Source: an uncultured Oscillospiraceae bacterium (GTDB lineage Bacteria > Bacillota > Clostridia > Oscillospirales > Ruminococcaceae). From it: a stretch of DNA of 16,511 bases. The notes beneath the pieces are model-generated. The model saw only the letters and a list, made by a program, of their open reading frames with translations. It did no database searches and was not told where the DNA came from. A program made the translations under genes and the position numbers. Position 1 is the first letter of the stretch; each line of letters begins with the position of its first letter. The stretch is from positions 1-16,511 of the forward strand of contig USOZ01000016.1 in assembly GCA_900556525.1 (NCBI GenBank). Reading direction: 5' to 3'. Positions 15,098 through 16,511 of the stretch are shown here, piece by piece.

Positions 15098-16405
15098 TCA
15101 GTCTATCATTGCAATATTTACGTCAACTTCACCCTCAATACCGTCAACAAATGCGGTTCCGTACTGCCAAACATCAAAATTGTAGCAATAATTCAGCGTC
15201 GTATCATAGTAAGCAAACCATATCGGATATTTTTTTAGCTGCCGCAGGTCGTATTTTAAAACTGCCTGCTTCTTATTTGTATATATCATGGATTTGTAAC
15301 CCGCGTCCTCGATCGTTTCGCAGAAAGCGATCGCGCTAAGAGTGAGAGTCTGCGGCATAACATCTTCGGTGCGCGGCGCGTCCTCTCCGCTCGGAACAAA
15401 AACTGTTTCCCAGTCGAACACGATCGGATATTCAAGAGGCCTGCCGTCCAGTATTTCAAGCACGAATTTTGCTTCTTCAACTGCCTCATCGGGAGTTATC
15501 GCCTGCGAAAAGAAATACACGCCAGCGTCAATTCCCGCAGAGTGTGCGCCGTCATAGTTTGCGGAAAATTTTTCGTCCGCGCAAAGTTTTCCCTCTTCGC
15601 CGTAACCGCGGTAGCCTGCACGGATAAACGCAAATTCAACGCCGTCCTCGCGCACCAACTGCCAATTTATATCTCCCTGATATGATGAAACATCAATGCC
15701 GAAATATGAAGATTCCTGCCCGTTTTCGTCCGTATATTTCATTCTGCCGCGTTCGTCCGTGCTGAAATTGTTTTTCTTATATGTATTCTGCTTGATTCCC
15801 GAAATGATAGGAACCCATGCGTATCCGACGGAGCCTTCATAAATAAGTATTTTTCCGTCTTCTGCTTCTATTCCTTCGACCGTTTCAGGCTCGGAAGGAG
15901 CGTCAATAATATTCATCGCCTCAATGTAATTCTCTTCGAGCGCAGTTTTCTCAGCTTTCAGGCTTTCGATATGCTCGTCCTTTTGTGCAAGTTCCTTTTC
16001 AGCGGCATTCACCTTTCCGAATGACAAAAAAAGTCCCGCAGCGGCAACGCAAAATGTAAGCGTGGAAACCACAAGTCCTGCAATCGGGAGCGCGTTTGAA
16101 TTGCGAGGCTTATCATTATGATTTTCAGACGCGACCGGCTGACTTATATGTAAATAAGGTCGGTCATTTTCAGCTATTTTTTCATCTTTCTCATCGGCGG
16201 ACTGTTCCGTCTGTACGACCTCAATTTCTTCGTCCGCAATGCCTTCCGCTTCGTCGTATACTTCAGAATTATCGACAGTTTCGCTTTCATCCGAGCTACC
16301 CTCAGCGGGTGTTTCCGTTTCCGTAAGAATGTCGCTGAGCGACGGAAGTGATTCAGCCGAATTGTCAGTCATCTGCAATTCCTGCATATTTTTTTCATCG
16401 CACAT
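15098..16405 (-). CDS. Membrane-anchored GH25 lysozyme with acidic cytoplasmic tail
   Basis: This 435-residue protein starts with a strongly acidic, low-complexity tail (1-105) that has no signal peptide. A single membrane segment (about 107-129) follows, then a short coiled coil (about 131-165), a linker/small domain (166-230) and a glycoside hydrolase 25 domain (234-435). The GH25 active site is visible: FGIDVSSYQGDINW with D238, and FDWET with D331 and E333. WFAYYD, DVWQY and VDVNIAM near the end also fit the family. GH25 enzymes cut the MurNAc-GlcNAc bond of peptidoglycan. Topology predicts an internal acidic tail and an external lysozyme. The ATG at 16405 has GGGAGG about 5 bases upstream. 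Its TGA directly abuts the rlmA stop, with no terminator visible. Confidence 0.9.
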   Translation of the reverse strand: MCDEKNMQELQMTDNSAESLPSLSDILTETETPAEGSSDESETVDNSEVYDEAEGIADEEIEVVQTEQSADEKDEKIAENDRPYLHISQPVASENHNDKPRNSNALPIAGLVVSTLTFCVAAAGLFLSFGKVNAAEKELAQKDEHIESLKAEKTALEENYIEAMNIIDAPSEPETVEGIEAEDGKILIYEGSVGYAWVPIISGIKQNTYKKNNFSTDERGRMKYTDENGQESSYFGIDVSSYQGDINWQLVREDGVEFAFIRAGYRGYGEEGKLCADEKFSANYDGAHSAGIDAGVYFFSQAITPDEAVEEAKFVLEILDGRPLEYPIVFDWETVFVPSGEDAPRTEDVMPQTLTLSAIAFCETIEDAGYKSMIYTNKKQAVLKYDLRQLKKYPIWFAYYDTTLNYCYNFDVWQYGTAFVDGIEGEVDVNIAMID

Positions 16406-16511
16406 TGGAGCCTCCCGTGTTTTCGCAAAATGTCATTTTCTGCTGTTATTTTCCTTAGGAAGCACTGAATAAATCGTGGCACGCATCTTGCTTGCATATT
16501 TTCCGCCATTT
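16406..16511 (-). other. Right-edge segment: possible tail of an upstream gene or dispersed repeat
   Basis: No clear promoter for the GH25 gene is visible in these 106 bases. Reading leftward from the edge, one frame runs to a TGA at 16435-16433, 27 bases before the GH25 start. Its tail contains YASKMRATIYSVLPKE, which would suit the end of an upstream gene. The same DNA stays open in the other two minus frames for at least 60 bases, so coding is not proven. From memory only, the peptide resembles short predicted tails seen repeatedly in gut Clostridia, which would point to a dispersed repeat. The short palindrome TTCCTTAGGAA (16451-16461) lies inside. Confidence 0.25.

Noticed and set aside
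16369..16509. 46-codon minus-strand open frame beginning MAENMQARC
   Set aside because: It overlaps the start of the GH25 gene in another frame, has no visible ribosome binding site within the window and has no recognisable family. It is better explained by the edge segment being stop-free in several frames.

Overview
This window looks like chromosomal DNA of a low-to-moderate GC, endospore-forming Clostridia-type Firmicute, most likely a gut Ruminococcaceae/Oscillospiraceae relative. The support is a spoIIIA sporulation operon, MutS2 with a Smr domain, a class II CCA enzyme with an HD domain, strong AGGAGG-type ribosome binding sites and TTGACA/TATAAT-type promoters. The assignment rests on gene content only. 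Almost everything reads on the minus strand, leftward; rlmA is the only plus-strand gene. No tRNA, rRNA, CRISPR array or insertion sequence was seen, and no stretch longer than about 160 bases lacks a gene.

Layout, left to right. (1) 1-2362: spoIIIAE (cut by the left edge), spoIIIAD, spoIIIAC, spoIIIAB and spoIIIAA, a tightly packed operon transcribed leftward from a possible sigma-E-type promoter near 2412-2440. (2) 2442-11340: a seven-gene operon starting at a good sigma-A promoter (11312-11340) and ending at a hairpin terminator (2442-2478). In transcription order it holds a purine nucleoside phosphorylase, mtnA, an MTA/SAH deaminase (mtaD), cca, mreB, mutS2 and tam. (3) 11342-13477: a two-gene unit with its own promoter and terminator, encoding a 7TM-receptor-like diguanylate cyclase and a small zinc-ribbon protein translationally coupled to it. 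(4) 13547-15097: a HAD phosphatase (minus) and the 23S rRNA methyltransferase rlmA (plus), divergent around a consensus promoter whose -10 is palindromic. (5) 15098-16405: a membrane-anchored GH25 lysozyme with a long acidic cytoplasmic tail, whose stop codon directly abuts that of the convergent rlmA. (6) 16406-16511: a right-edge segment that may be the tail of another gene or part of a dispersed repeat.

How the genes fit together. The first three genes of the long operon suggest a deamination route for S-adenosylmethionine by-products: MtaD would turn methylthioadenosine (or S-adenosylhomocysteine or 5'-deoxyadenosine) into the inosine analogue, the phosphorylase would release hypoxanthine plus a 5-modified ribose-1-phosphate, and MtnA would isomerise that to the ribulose form. 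The later enzymes of methionine salvage are not in this window. The remaining genes of the operon are housekeeping functions (tRNA end repair, cell shape, ribosome/DNA quality control) plus a SAM-dependent methyltransferase.

The most unusual points are a SpoIIIAA with alanine in place of the Walker A glycine and a 116-base overlap with spoIIIAB, the salvage trio fused to cell-shape and quality-control genes, a diguanylate cyclase without an inhibitory site coupled to a zinc-ribbon partner, and the acidic-tailed membrane lysozyme. I did not find a clearly new defence or mobile system.
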